Assembly: GCF_001427635.1 (NCBI RefSeq)
Contig: NZ_LMHA01000001.1
Span: 1,959,133 to 2,023,132 of the forward strand
Source of the DNA: Pseudoxanthomonas sp. Root65
GTDB taxonomy: Bacteria; Pseudomonadota; Gammaproteobacteria; Xanthomonadales; Xanthomonadaceae
Reading direction: 5' to 3'
DNA length: 64,000 bases
Notes under the pieces: model-generated
The model's database searches: none
Told to the model about the DNA's origin: nothing
The model's input: only the letters and a program-made list of their open reading frames with translations
Part shown: in pieces, positions 17,905 through 25,907 of the stretch
Numbering within the stretch: the stretch's first letter is position 1
Layout of the letters: each line of letters opens with the position of its first letter
Made by a program: the position numbers and the translations under genes

Positions 17905-18274
17905 GAGGGACGCGCCGCGCGAGGCCATTTTCCTCGCCGCCAAGCCTCCGAGCCTCGACGCCGCACCACACAGGTTCGACGCCAAGGCAAAAAGCCCTGC
18001 GCCCGGAGCGGAAAAGGTCGACCGCAAGGCAAAAAGCCTCGCCGTCTCACGCGAATCGTCGCCGAGCCGAAGCTTTTTGCCTCGTCGTCTCACCTTCGAG
18101 CTTCGCGGGCGAGGTTCAAAGCCATGGCGGCGAAGCAAACTGCCTTGCGGTCGAGGAAAAAAGCCTCGTCATCTCACCTCAATGCCTTGCGCCCGCCCCA
18201 TCGTGGGGCGGTTTCTCACACAAAAGGCGTGAGAGGCCTGCGTGCCCAGACGCCGGCGTGCCGGTCGCGGCAGG
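17905..18274. repeat. 370-base non-coding region with a degenerate repeated module
   Basis: No gene is supported. A short module recurs: AAGGCAAAAAGCC at 17984-17996 and 18026-18038, its reverse complement-like GCTTTTTGCCTCG at 18072-18084, and GAGGAAAAAAGCCTCG at 18153-18168. Three of these are followed within a few bases by a CGTCTCAC or CATCTCAC tract. A stem CGCCCCA/TGGGGCG at 18194-18210 followed by GTTTCTC could be a weak terminator for pepP. This is where ubiH would lie in E. coli-type order. Confidence 0.55.
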
Positions 18275-19510
18275 CTACGTCGCTCCATCGGGGTGGCCCG
18301 GCGCGCGCGAGGCCGCGGGCAGCGCCAGGGACACGACTGCCGCCAGCAGGATCAGCGACGCGGAGATCGCCAGGCACGCCGTGAGGCCCCACGTCTGGAA
18401 GACCCAGCCCGACAGCACGGTGCCCAGCAGGCGGCCCATCGCGTTGGCCATGTAGTAGAACCCGACGTCGAGCGACACGCCGTCCTCGTTGGCGTAGCTG
18501 ACGATCAGGTAGCTGTGCAGGGCGGAGTTGAGCGCGAACAGCACGCCGAACACCGTCAGCCCGATCACCAGCACCCCGCTGGGCGAGGTGCCGTAGGCAA
18601 GCAGCGCCGCCATCACGGCGGGAACCGCGGCCAGGACGAACGCCCACCCGGTCGCCGCACGACCGTCGGGTACCTTGCCCACCTTCCGGCCGGTCAGGTA
18701 GGGCGCGAACGACTGCACCACGCCGTAGCCGATGATCCACGCGGCGAGGAAGCCGCCGACCTGCCAGAAATCCCATCCGAGCGTGGCGGCCAGGAATACC
18801 GGCAGCGCGACCACGAACCAGACATCGCGCGCACCGAACAGGCACATGCGCGCCGCCGACAGCAGGTTGATGGCGCGGCTCTTGGAAAAGATGTCGCGGA
18901 ATTTCGGCTTGGCCTTCGCCTTGCCCAGGTCGCGCTTCAGCAGCACCAGACTGAGCATCCATACCAGCAGCAGCGCGCCGGCCATCACGGCCACCGCGGT
19001 CGCAAAGCCGAGCGTGGTCAACAGCGCGCCGCCGAGGAAGAAGCCGATGCCCTTCAGCGCGTTCTTCGATCCCGTCAGCGCCGCCACCCACCGGTACAGC
19101 GTGCCCTGTTGCTCGCCCGGCACCAGCAGCTTGATGCTGCTCTTGGCGCTCATCTTGTTGAGGTCCTTGGCGACGCCGGACAGCGCCTGCGCCGCCATCA
19201 CCCACGGCACCGTCAGCCACACCGCCGGCACCAGCAGCATGGACAGCGCGATGACCTGCATGGCCAGCCCGATGTTCATGGTCCGGTTGAGCCCGATCCG
19301 GGCGCCCAGCCAGCCGCCGACCAGGTTGGTGATGACGCCGAAGACTTCGTAGAACAGGAACAGCATCGCGATCTGCAGCGGGCTGTAGCCCAGCTGGTGG
19401 AAGTGCAGCACCACCAGCATGCGCAGCGCGCCATCGGTCAGGGTGAAGGCCCAGTAGTTGCCGGTGATCAGCAGGTACTGGCGGACATCGGCCGACAGGC
19501 GCGCGAGCAT
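18275..19510 (-). CDS. arsJ: ArsJ-type organoarsenical efflux MFS transporter
   Basis: A 411-residue polytopic membrane protein with roughly ten to twelve hydrophobic helices, of major facilitator type. Segments such as FLFYEVFGVITNLVGGWLG, AQALSGVAKDLNKMSAKSS and FVVALPVFLAATLGWDFWQ match ArsJ as I recall it. ArsJ exports 1-arseno-3-phosphoglycerate, which GAPDH makes from arsenate and glyceraldehyde-3-phosphate. The product hydrolyses outside, so arsenate is removed without reduction. The gapdh gene ends 5 bases upstream, and the pairing itself supports the call. A long in-frame extension into gapdh is a shadow. Confidence 0.9.
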   Translation of the reverse strand: MLARLSADVRQYLLITGNYWAFTLTDGALRMLVVLHFHQLGYSPLQIAMLFLFYEVFGVITNLVGGWLGARIGLNRTMNIGLAMQVIALSMLLVPAVWLTVPWVMAAQALSGVAKDLNKMSAKSSIKLLVPGEQQGTLYRWVAALTGSKNALKGIGFFLGGALLTTLGFATAVAVMAGALLLVWMLSLVLLKRDLGKAKAKPKFRDIFSKSRAINLLSAARMCLFGARDVWFVVALPVFLAATLGWDFWQVGGFLAAWIIGYGVVQSFAPYLTGRKVGKVPDGRAATGWAFVLAAVPAVMAALLAYGTSPSGVLVIGLTVFGVLFALNSALHSYLIVSYANEDGVSLDVGFYYMANAMGRLLGTVLSGWVFQTWGLTACLAISASLILLAAVVSLALPAASRAPGHPDGAT

Positions 19511-19515
19511 CGGGG

Positions 19516-20520
19516 TCAGCCCGCCTTGCCGACCAGCTGCACGAGTTCGGCGGTACGGTTCACGTAGCCCCACTCGTTGTCGTACCAGGCGTACAGCTTC
19601 ACCTGCGTGCCGTTGATCACCATGGTGGACAGCGCATCGATGATGCTGGAGCGCGGGTCGGTGCGGTAGTCGATGGACACCAGCGGACGTGCCTCGTAGC
19701 CGAGGATGCCGGCCAGTTCGCCCTCGGCCGCGCGCTGCAGCAGCGCGTTCACTTCCTCCACCGTGGTCGCACGTTCCACTTCGAACACGCAGTCGGTCAG
19801 CGACGCATTGGTCAGCGGCACGCGCACGGCGTGACCGTTCAAGCGACCCTTCAACTCGGGAAAGATCTCGGCAATGGCGGTGGCCGAGCCGGTCGAGGTC
19901 GGGATCAGGCTGCTGCCGCACGCGCGTGCCCGGCGCAGGTCCTTGTGCGGCGCGTCCACGATCACCTGCGTATTGGTCAGGCTGTGGAGGGTGGTGAGGC
20001 TGCCGTGGCGGATGCCGATGCCTTCGTGGATCACCTTGACCACCGGCGCGAAGCAGTTGGTCGTGCACGAGGCGGCGGAGACGATGCGATGCTGCGCCGG
20101 ATCGAAGCGGTGATGGTTCACGCCGACCACCACATCGAGCACGCCGGGCGACTTCACCGGCGCCGTCACGACGACGCGTTTCACGCCCTGGTCCAGATAA
20201 GGCTGCAGCACGTCCGGCTTGCGGAACTTGCCGGATGACTCGATGACCACGTCGCAGCCGGACCAGTCGGTGGCCGCGATCTCCGTGTTCCGTGTCACCG
20301 GGATGCGTTTGCCCTCGATCACCAGTGCGTCGCCGTCGGCGTGGATGTCGCGGTCCCAGCGGCCGTGGATCGAATCGAATGCCAGCAGGTGCGCCAGCGT
20401 GGCGGCGTCGCCTGCGGGGTCGTTGATCTGGACGAACTGGAGGTCGGGATGTTCCCAGGCCGCACGCAGGGTGAGGCGGCCCATGCGGCCGAAGCCGTTG
20501 ATGCCAACGCGGAGGGTCAT
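19516..20520 (-). CDS. ArsJ-associated glyceraldehyde-3-phosphate dehydrogenase
   Basis: A 334-residue type I GAPDH. It has the NAD-binding N-terminus [12 protein letters not shown], catalytic Cys152 in SAASCTTNC, His179 and the C-terminal [10 protein letters not shown]. All catalytic residues are intact. Its location between arsC and arsJ marks it as the arsenate-handling paralogue rather than the glycolytic one. With arsenate in place of phosphate it forms 1-arseno-3-phosphoglycerate, the ArsJ substrate. ATG 20520 matches the family start. Confidence 0.92.
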   Translation of the reverse strand: MTLRVGINGFGRMGRLTLRAAWEHPDLQFVQINDPAGDAATLAHLLAFDSIHGRWDRDIHADGDALVIEGKRIPVTRNTEIAATDWSGCDVVIESSGKFRKPDVLQPYLDQGVKRVVVTAPVKSPGVLDVVVGVNHHRFDPAQHRIVSAASCTTNCFAPVVKVIHEGIGIRHGSLTTLHSLTNTQVIVDAPHKDLRRARACGSSLIPTSTGSATAIAEIFPELKGRLNGHAVRVPLTNASLTDCVFEVERATTVEEVNALLQRAAEGELAGILGYEARPLVSIDYRTDPRSSIIDALSTMVINGTQVKLYAWYDNEWGYVNRTAELVQLVGKAG

Positions 20521-20570
20521 GAAGGAGGCTTTCGTTCAGTGGGGAAGAGGAAGAGGGAAGTGGATCCGGA

Positions 20571-21065
20571 TCACGACGCCGTGCCGATCTCGCGGACCCG
20601 GGTTTCCAGTGCCAGGCGGTCCAGCGCCTCCGGTTGCAGCGCCATCAGCAACGACAGGCGATGCTGGAGCAACTGGAGCGCCTTGCCGAAGGCCTTGTGC
20701 ACCTGCTCCTGCGAGCCGGCCACGGAGGCGGGATCTTCGATGCCCCAGTGCGCGGTCACCGGATGGCCGGGCCAGAGCGGACACGCCTCACCGGCGGCCT
20801 TGTCGCAGACGGTGATGATCAGGTCCATCGGCGGCGCATCCGGCGTGGCGAATTCGTCCCAGGGCTTGCTGCGCAAGCCGTCCGTCGCGATGCCCGCTTC
20901 GTCCAGCACCTGCAATGCCATCGGGTGTACGCGCCCGCGCGGATGGCTGCCCGCGCTGTAGGCGCGGAAGCGGCTCTTGGCCACTTGGTTGGCCAGGGCT
21001 TCGGCCAGGATGCTGCGGGCGGAATTTCCCGTGCACAGGAACAGCAGGTTGTAGGGGCGGTCCAT
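20571..21065 (-). CDS. arsC: Arsenate reductase, low-molecular-weight phosphatase fold
   Basis: A 164-residue protein of the arsenate reductase branch of low-molecular-weight tyrosine phosphatases. The P-loop LFLCTGNSARS places nucleophile Cys11. Cys87 and Cys95 in TVCDKAAGEACPLWPG provide the resolving pair that separates ArsC from plain phosphatases. It reduces arsenate to arsenite, which Acr3 exports. Reductant (thioredoxin or glutaredoxin) cannot be told from sequence. About 20 extra C-terminal residues extend beyond the minimal fold. Confidence 0.92.
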   Translation of the reverse strand: MDRPYNLLFLCTGNSARSILAEALANQVAKSRFRAYSAGSHPRGRVHPMALQVLDEAGIATDGLRSKPWDEFATPDAPPMDLIITVCDKAAGEACPLWPGHPVTAHWGIEDPASVAGSQEQVHKAFGKALQLLQHRLSLLMALQPEALDRLALETRVREIGTAS

Positions 21066-21086
21066 GGGATGTCCTGAAGGGTGGGA

Positions 21087-22163
21087 TTAGGCGCGGCGTT
21101 CGTACCAGGGCTTCGACGCGTTGACGATGCGCACGACGGACAACATCACCGGCACTTCCACCAGCACACCGACGACGGTGGCCAGTGCCGCACCCGAGTG
21201 CACGCCGAAGACGCCTATCGCGGTAGCGACCGCGAGCTCGAAGAAGTTGCTGGCGCCGATCAGCGCCGAGGGGCCGGCCACGCAGTGCGCGACGCCGAGC
21301 TTGCGATTGAGCCAGTACGACACGCCTGCGTTGAGATACACCTGGATCAGGATCGGCACCGCCAGCAGGGCGATGATCAGCGGCTGGTCGACGATCTGTC
21401 GGCCCTGGAATCCGAACAGCAGCACCAGTGTCACCAGCAGCGCGCCCAGCGACACCGGCCCCAGCCGTTTCAGCAGCGCCTGCAGCGACGCGTCGCCGCC
21501 GGTGCGCAGCACCCAGCGCCGCACCAGCAGCGCCACGATCACCGGCACCACGATGTACAGCCCCACCGAGATCAGCAGCGTCGACCAGGGCACCGTGATG
21601 GAGGAGATGCCCAGCAACAGCCCCACGATCGGTGCGAACGCCACCACCATGATCGCGTCGTTCAACGCCACCTGGCTCAAGGTGAAGCGCGGCTCGCCGT
21701 CGCAGAGGTGGCTCCACACGAACACCATCGCCGTGCACGGCGCCGCCGCCAGCAGGATCAGGCCGGCGACGTAGGAATCGATCTGCGCGGCCGGCAGATG
21801 GTCGGCAAAGACATGGCGGATGAAGATCCACGCCAGCAGCGCCATCGAGAACGGTTTGATGGCCCAGTTCACGAACACCGTGACGCCGATGCCCTTCCAG
21901 TGCTGCCGGACCTCGCCCATCGCGGCGAAGTCGATCTTCAGCAGCATCGGGATGATCATCAGCCAGATCAGCAGGGCGACCGGCAGATTGACCTTGGCGA
22001 CTTCGAGCGCGCCCAGCGTTTCGAAGGCCGCCGGAACGAGGTAGCCCAGGCCGGTGCCGACCCCGATGCAGAGCACGACCCACAGCGTCAGGTGGCGCTC
22101 GAACGCGCCCATCCGTTGCGACAGGGGCACGGCCCTGGACGACGCGGCGGGCGATGCCGTCAT
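21087..22163 (-). CDS. acr3: Arsenite efflux transporter, Acr3 family
   Basis: A 358-residue inner-membrane protein with about ten transmembrane helices. The conserved cysteine in LLAAAPCTAMVFVWSHLCDG is the essential thiolate of Acr3, and NDAIMVVAFAPIVGLLLG is typical of the family. It extrudes arsenite using the proton motive force. The start at 22163 overlaps the arsR stop by 4 bases, indicating coupled translation. An upstream extension is a shadow of arsR. Confidence 0.93.
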   Translation of the reverse strand: MTASPAASSRAVPLSQRMGAFERHLTLWVVLCIGVGTGLGYLVPAAFETLGALEVAKVNLPVALLIWLMIIPMLLKIDFAAMGEVRQHWKGIGVTVFVNWAIKPFSMALLAWIFIRHVFADHLPAAQIDSYVAGLILLAAAPCTAMVFVWSHLCDGEPRFTLSQVALNDAIMVVAFAPIVGLLLGISSITVPWSTLLISVGLYIVVPVIVALLVRRWVLRTGGDASLQALLKRLGPVSLGALLVTLVLLFGFQGRQIVDQPLIIALLAVPILIQVYLNAGVSYWLNRKLGVAHCVAGPSALIGASNFFELAVATAIGVFGVHSGAALATVVGVLVEVPVMLSVVRIVNASKPWYERRA

Positions 22164-22498
22164 CCGCGCGTCTTCCTGGCCTTGCTCGCGGCGGGCAAGC
22201 AGGCCTTGTCGGCCTTGCCGCCACAGCAATTGTGGGTCAGGAATTCGATCAGCTCGTTCATTTGCCCGAAGTCCGCCCGGTAACAGATGTAGCGGCCACG
22301 CTGTTCCCCTTCGATGAGACCGGCATTGCTCAGTTCCTTCAGATGGAACGACAGCGTGGCGCCGGGAAGCGACAGCGCTTCGGCGATCTCCCCGACCATC
22401 CGGCCCTCGGGCCCTGCCTCGACCAGCAGGCGGAAGACGGAGAGGCGGGTGGTCTGACCCAGGGCGGCCAGGGCGGCGGTTGCGGTCTTTATTTCCAT
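22160..22498 (-). CDS. arsR: ArsR-family arsenite-responsive repressor
   Basis: A 112-residue winged-helix repressor (LGQTTRLSVFRLLVEAGPEGRM; LSLPGATLSFHLKELSNAGLI as the recognition region). It lacks the CxC pair of E. coli ArsR in the DNA-binding helix. Instead it has Cys91, Cys92 and Cys100 near the C-terminus, the arrangement known from Acidithiobacillus ferrooxidans ArsR (Cys95/96/102). Those residues probably bind arsenite. It is the first gene of arsR-acr3-arsC-gapdh-arsJ and divergent from arsH. Confidence 0.93.
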   Translation of the reverse strand: MEIKTATAALAALGQTTRLSVFRLLVEAGPEGRMVGEIAEALSLPGATLSFHLKELSNAGLIEGEQRGRYICYRADFGQMNELIEFLTHNCCGGKADKACLPAASKARKTRG

Positions 22499-22516
22499 TA
22501 AACTAGAATATTGGAA
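22493..22516. promoter_or_regulatory. Candidate ArsR operator in the arsR/arsH divergent region
   Basis: TTCCA (22493-22497) and TGGAA (22512-22516) form an inverted repeat with a 14-base AT-rich centre containing TAGAATATT. It covers the arsR start codon and the -10 regions of both divergent promoters. This is a suitable place for one repressor dimer to shut off both transcripts. The assignment is inference. Confidence 0.45.
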
Positions 22517-22533
22517 TAAACGAAGCGTAGCAA
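22505..22533 (-). promoter_or_regulatory. Promoter of the arsR operon, apparently giving a leaderless mRNA
   Basis: On the minus strand TTGCTA (22533..22528) and TATTCT (22510..22505) are separated by exactly 17 bases, a good sigma-70 pair. Only 6 bases follow the -10 box before the arsR ATG, so transcription should start at or next to the A of the start codon. No Shine-Dalgarno is present, as expected for a leaderless message. Confidence 0.6.
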
Positions 22534-22539
22534 TCTTCC

Positions 22540-23256
22540 ATGACAGAAATGCGACTGCCTCATGTGGTGTCGGCGGCCCTCGACGTGCCGGGCGGCGACA
22601 GGCTCGGCCTGGCCGGTCCCGGTCATCCGCCGCGCATCCTGATCCTCTACGGCTCGCTGCGGCCGCAGTCCTTCAGCCGCAAGCTGGCGCTGGAAGCCGA
22701 GCGCCTGCTGCAGCACTTCGGGGCGGAGACGCGGGTGTTCGATCCCCACGACCTGCCGCTGCTGGACAGCGTGGGCAAGGACCATCCCAAGGTGCAGGAA
22801 CTGCGCGCGCTTTCCGAATGGTCCGAAGGCCAGGTGTGGGTCAGCCCGGAGCGCCATGGCACGCTCACCGCCGTGTTCAAGAACCAGATCGACTGGCTGC
22901 CGCTGGAAGACGGCGGCATGCGTCCCACGCAGGGCCGCACCCTGGCGGTCATGCAGGTCTGCGGCGGCTCCCAGTCATTCAACGTGGTCAACGCCCTGCG
23001 TGTGCTGGGCCGCTGGATGCGGATGGTGACGATCCCCAACCAGTCTTCCGTACCAAAGGCCTGGCAGGAGTTCGACGACGAAGGACGGATGAAGCCTTCT
23101 TCCTACTACGATCGTGTGGTCGACGTGATGGAAGAGCTGGTGAAGTTCACCCTCATGGTGCGCGGCCACAGCGCCTACCTGACCAGCCGCTACAGCGAGC
23201 GGAAGGGCGACCTGGCCGCACGGGAACTGGCGTCCGCATCCGCGGCCGTCGAATGA
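22540..23256 (+). CDS. arsH: ArsH, NADPH-dependent FMN oxidoreductase
   Basis: A 238-residue flavodoxin-like protein. The FMN phosphate loop is in [39 protein letters not shown] and [23 protein letters not shown] are hallmark ArsH segments. ArsH oxidises trivalent methylated and aromatic arsenicals to less toxic pentavalent forms. It is divergent from arsR with 41 bases between the start codons, so both share one control region. Length is normal. Confidence 0.95.
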   Translation: MTEMRLPHVVSAALDVPGGDRLGLAGPGHPPRILILYGSLRPQSFSRKLALEAERLLQHFGAETRVFDPHDLPLLDSVGKDHPKVQELRALSEWSEGQVWVSPERHGTLTAVFKNQIDWLPLEDGGMRPTQGRTLAVMQVCGGSQSFNVVNALRVLGRWMRMVTIPNQSSVPKAWQEFDDEGRMKPSSYYDRVVDVMEELVKFTLMVRGHSAYLTSRYSERKGDLAARELASASAAVE

Positions 23257-23329
23257 CGCAGCGGTCGTCCCGGGCTCATCCATCGCCGGACATCCCGCGC
23301 AACCGCGGCAACGCGCGTCAGTGCTCGCC

Positions 23330-23713
23330 CTAGCGCCAGGCTGCCGGCGTTTCGTTGGTCACGTCCTGCGCGCGGGCGGGCGCGGCTTCCAGCGGCCGGA
23401 TTTCCAGGCTCAGCCCGTACGCGAGGCAGGGGTTCTGCGCCGCGATCCGCGCGGCGTCGTCCAGCGACTCCGCGACGATGAACCAGTAGCCACCCACCAG
23501 CTCCTTCGCCTCGGCAAACGGACCGTCGGTGATCCCGTTGCGTGAGACCTGTTTGCCGCGATTCTCCAGCCGGCTGCCAGGCTTGAGCACGCCCTCGGCC
23601 ACGCCCCGCTCGTACCACGTATAGAAACGGTCGATAGCGTCCTGCACGTCTTCTTTCGAAGCGGTCTCGTCCCACTGGCCACGGGAAATGAGGAGGTAGT
23701 CGGAAGTCGTCAT
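23330..23713 (-). CDS. YCII-related domain protein
   Basis: A 127-residue ferredoxin-like alpha/beta protein. Its segments (TSDYLLISRGQWDETASKED, VTDGPFAEAKE-like GITDGPFAEAKELVGGYWFI and ESLDDAARIAAQNP) match YCII/DGPF proteins. These are often encoded with extracytoplasmic-function sigma factors, but none is adjacent here. Function unknown. The start at 23713 begins at the conserved domain; an in-frame ATG five codons upstream is the alternative. Confidence 0.8.
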   Translation of the reverse strand: MTTSDYLLISRGQWDETASKEDVQDAIDRFYTWYERGVAEGVLKPGSRLENRGKQVSRNGITDGPFAEAKELVGGYWFIVAESLDDAARIAAQNPCLAYGLSLEIRPLEAAPARAQDVTNETPAAWR

Positions 23714-23755
23714 CAACGTATCTCGCAAATGGATGGCGGGAGGTGGCGGCGTGCG

Positions 23756-23971
23756 TCAGCGGGTGCGGTCGTGGCGCCATTCCCAGATCAGCCCGGTGAT
23801 CAGGCCAGTCACACCAATACCCATGCCGAGGATGGTGGCGATGTTCGATTCATTGCCGAGGGTATACACCCCGAAGCCGAGCCCGACGCCGGCGATCAGG
23901 CAGACCCAGAAGCGCCAGGACAGGAACAGGTCCAGGAGGTCGAGCAGATCGAGAGCATCGAAGAGCGCCAT
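23756..23971 (-). CDS. Small membrane protein, 71 residues
   Basis: Not a recognised family. After an amphipathic leucine/aspartate-rich start (MALFDALDLLDLLDLF) there are two hydrophobic helices (WRFWVCLIAGVGLGFGVYTL and IATILGMGIGVTGLITGLIW) and a charged tail. It probably inserts in the inner membrane as a hairpin. It is 29 bases downstream of the MAPEG gene on the same strand. Confidence 0.55.
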   Translation of the reverse strand: MALFDALDLLDLLDLFLSWRFWVCLIAGVGLGFGVYTLGNESNIATILGMGIGVTGLITGLIWEWRHDRTR

Positions 23972-24000
23972 GCGAGCTTCCGTGGGGTGCGATGTGCGGA

Positions 24001-24423
24001 TTATGCGCGGACCAGCACCGCTCGCAGCAGCAGGCCCCACATTCCGAGTACGGCGACGAAGTTCGCAGTGAACACCAGCCCGCGCAGGCGCACGTTCGTC
24101 GTGAGCACCTGCACGCCGCTGTGCAGCAGGCGGCCACCGACAAAGACCCAGGCCAACGCGATGGCGGTCGTGCCGGTACCGAGCAGCATCAGCACGACGC
24201 AGGCGATGTGGAAGAACAGTGGCCACTCGAACTGGTTGGACAGGTTGGCGCTGAGGCGTGGCTCGACCTTCACCCACGGGTTGCTGCCGTCCGCGCGACG
24301 GCCGATTCCCCAGATCGCTGGCGCACGCGCGATCGTCAGCAGGACGTAGAGGAACGCGGCGAGCGCGACGTGCGCCGTCATCGGCAGCAGCAGGGCGGTA
24401 TCCAGCGGCGCGAGCGACGTCAT
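24001..24423 (-). CDS. MAPEG-family membrane protein
   Basis: A 140-residue protein with four predicted transmembrane helices. It has the MAPEG-like central motif (RLSANLSNQFEWPLFFHIAC) followed by VFVGGRLLHSGVQ. MAPEG proteins include microsomal glutathione transferases; bacterial members of this branch have no assigned substrate. Its ATG overlaps the stop of the upstream zinc-ribbon gene by 4 bases. Confidence 0.78.
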   Translation of the reverse strand: MTSLAPLDTALLLPMTAHVALAAFLYVLLTIARAPAIWGIGRRADGSNPWVKVEPRLSANLSNQFEWPLFFHIACVVLMLLGTGTTAIALAWVFVGGRLLHSGVQVLTTNVRLRGLVFTANFVAVLGMWGLLLRAVLVRA

Positions 24424-24815
24424 GGCAGCGGCGGATTCGCTAGGTAGGCCGCACCGAGGGCGGCGAACAGGCCGAGCAGGATGAAAAAGCCGTACTGCAG
24501 GCGGAACGGGATGGCTGGTTTGCCGTAACGCTGCTCGGCCTGCTGCCGGTCCAGTCGCCAGCCGTGATTGCATTCGGGGCAGGCGAGTTGGTAACGCCGG
24601 CCGTAGACGAAGCCGAACAGCAGATCGAACTCGCCGTACTTGTAAGCGAGCTGCGGCTCGAAGTCGCGCTCATCGTTGCAGTGCGGGCAATGCTGCGGCT
24701 CCGGCTCCCCCACCGGTACCACGCGCTCACCTTGGCCGATCATGAACATCATGGGCGGTATCCCATTGCCGGCATGCACATTCTCCTGCGGATCGGAAGG
24801 ATTCTGTGGTGGCAT
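24420..24815 (-). CDS. Uncharacterised zinc-ribbon membrane protein
   Basis: A 131-residue protein. It carries two CxxC pairs, CPHC and CPEC, about 40 residues apart, likely a zinc ribbon. A C-terminal transmembrane helix (YGFFILLGLFAALGAAYLA) follows. The ribbon should face the cytoplasm if the helix is a tail anchor. The start is uncertain: ATG 24815 gives a proline-rich leader, and ATG codons near 24752 (MMFMIGQG) are a good alternative. It is coupled by overlap to the MAPEG gene. Confidence 0.6.
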   Translation of the reverse strand: MPPQNPSDPQENVHAGNGIPPMMFMIGQGERVVPVGEPEPQHCPHCNDERDFEPQLAYKYGEFDLLFGFVYGRRYQLACPECNHGWRLDRQQAEQRYGKPAIPFRLQYGFFILLGLFAALGAAYLANPPLP

Positions 24816-24867
24816 CGGGCCAGGGTCAAACCGATGCCGCAGTGCCTGTATCCAAGACGGTGCCGAT

Positions 24868-25161
24868 TCAATCCCCGTCACCGCCGCCGCACTCGCCGAT
24901 GCCATGCTCGTCCGGCTTTCCGTCCACGGCACACGGGCCGTCAACGAATGCGGTCTTGTCCACCGTCAAGTCTTCGTCACGTGATTGCGACGCCACGAAC
25001 GTCAGGCAGACAATGGCGCCGACGACGGGAATCAGCCAGACGACGAGCAGTTGCAGGATGCGCTGCGTGCCGTTGAAGCTGGGGCTTCGCAGGACAACGA
25101 CGGTGCTGACGGTGTTCAGCGTCGCTACGAGCAGCAGCCCGAGGATCACAAGCGATGCCAT
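24868..25161 (-). CDS. Small membrane protein, 97 residues
   Basis: Two hydrophobic helices (LVILGLLLVATLNTVSTVVVL and ILQLLVVWLIPVVGAIVCL) are followed by an acidic cytoplasmic or periplasmic tail rich in Asp/Glu/Gly. The helix pair with WLIPVVGAI resembles phospholipase D N-terminal (PLDc_N-like) modules, a weak resemblance. No function is assigned. It lies 52 bases upstream of the zinc-ribbon gene on the same strand. Confidence 0.55.
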   Translation of the reverse strand: MASLVILGLLLVATLNTVSTVVVLRSPSFNGTQRILQLLVVWLIPVVGAIVCLTFVASQSRDEDLTVDKTAFVDGPCAVDGKPDEHGIGECGGGDGD

Positions 25162-25321
25162 CGAATCCCCTTCATCACTTCGGTAACCGAAACCGGAAGC
25201 TTGAGGAAGCCCTCAAGCCTTCAGTATGTGCAACCCGGGTAAGCGTACCGCACCCGGGACGCTTTGCAGCCGAAGACATGGAACTCCGGGTGTGGCCGAT
25301 GGCCTCAACCGGGCTACGACA

Positions 25322-25876
25322 TTACGTATCCAGAATGATCGTACCTGTCAGGTCGGCTTGGCGGGGGCGGTAGCCGCGAGCAATCAGTGCGCAGGCCAGT
25401 GCCGCCGTGCGTTCCTGCCTACGCGAACCTTGGCCAGCAAAGAGCGCCAAATCCCCCTCCTGCAGGGATTGTGCGATGTCCGGTCCTGCGATGCCGGAGA
25501 CTAGACGCGAGGCCTCGTCCATTTCCTGTGGCTCGGGGTGCTTCGGCAAATTGGCGAGGGCGGCGGGATGGCTGAAGGCGAATTCGTGCGCGTGGTTCGA
25601 AGCGAGCAAGGTGTCGATGTCTGCCCCACTGGCGCGGTCGTTGGGAGAGCTCGCCTCAATGTCCAAGGCACCCCTGAGCAGATTCGCGGTCACGCAGGTA
25701 TCGCGAGCGCTTCCCTTGGCCGCATCCACCAGTCTGATCTTGACGTAATGAGGCGAGGTGGACGTCGAACGCATGGCGTCGAGGAACGCGTCATGGTCCT
25801 GCATGCCAACATCCTGGCACGCGCAAGACGCAACCAGGAAGGCGCACAACCCGAGATTCACGCGATATCCGGCCAT
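25322..25876 (-). CDS. Uncharacterised lipoprotein, 184 residues
   Basis: The N-terminus (NLGLCAFLVASCAC) is a lipoprotein signal peptide with lipobox VASC. The remainder is an unrecognised, probably helical domain with RLVDAAKGSARDTCVTANLL and DLALFAGQGSRRQERTAALA. Base composition is a little lower in GC than its neighbours, so recent acquisition is possible. The start at 25876 is set at the signal peptide; an upstream ATG at 25924 overlaps pepQ. Confidence 0.6.
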   Translation of the reverse strand: MAGYRVNLGLCAFLVASCACQDVGMQDHDAFLDAMRSTSTSPHYVKIRLVDAAKGSARDTCVTANLLRGALDIEASSPNDRASGADIDTLLASNHAHEFAFSHPAALANLPKHPEPQEMDEASRLVSGIAGPDIAQSLQEGDLALFAGQGSRRQERTAALACALIARGYRPRQADLTGTIILDT

Positions 25877-25907
25877 GGCTCCCCCTGCTGACGTGCCATT
25901 CCTGGCG

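Noticed and set aside
18275-20068. ArsJ fused to a 186-residue N-terminal part
   Set aside because: The extra part is a frame shadow of gapdh. ATG 19510 starts at the first membrane segment, 5 bases after the gapdh stop.
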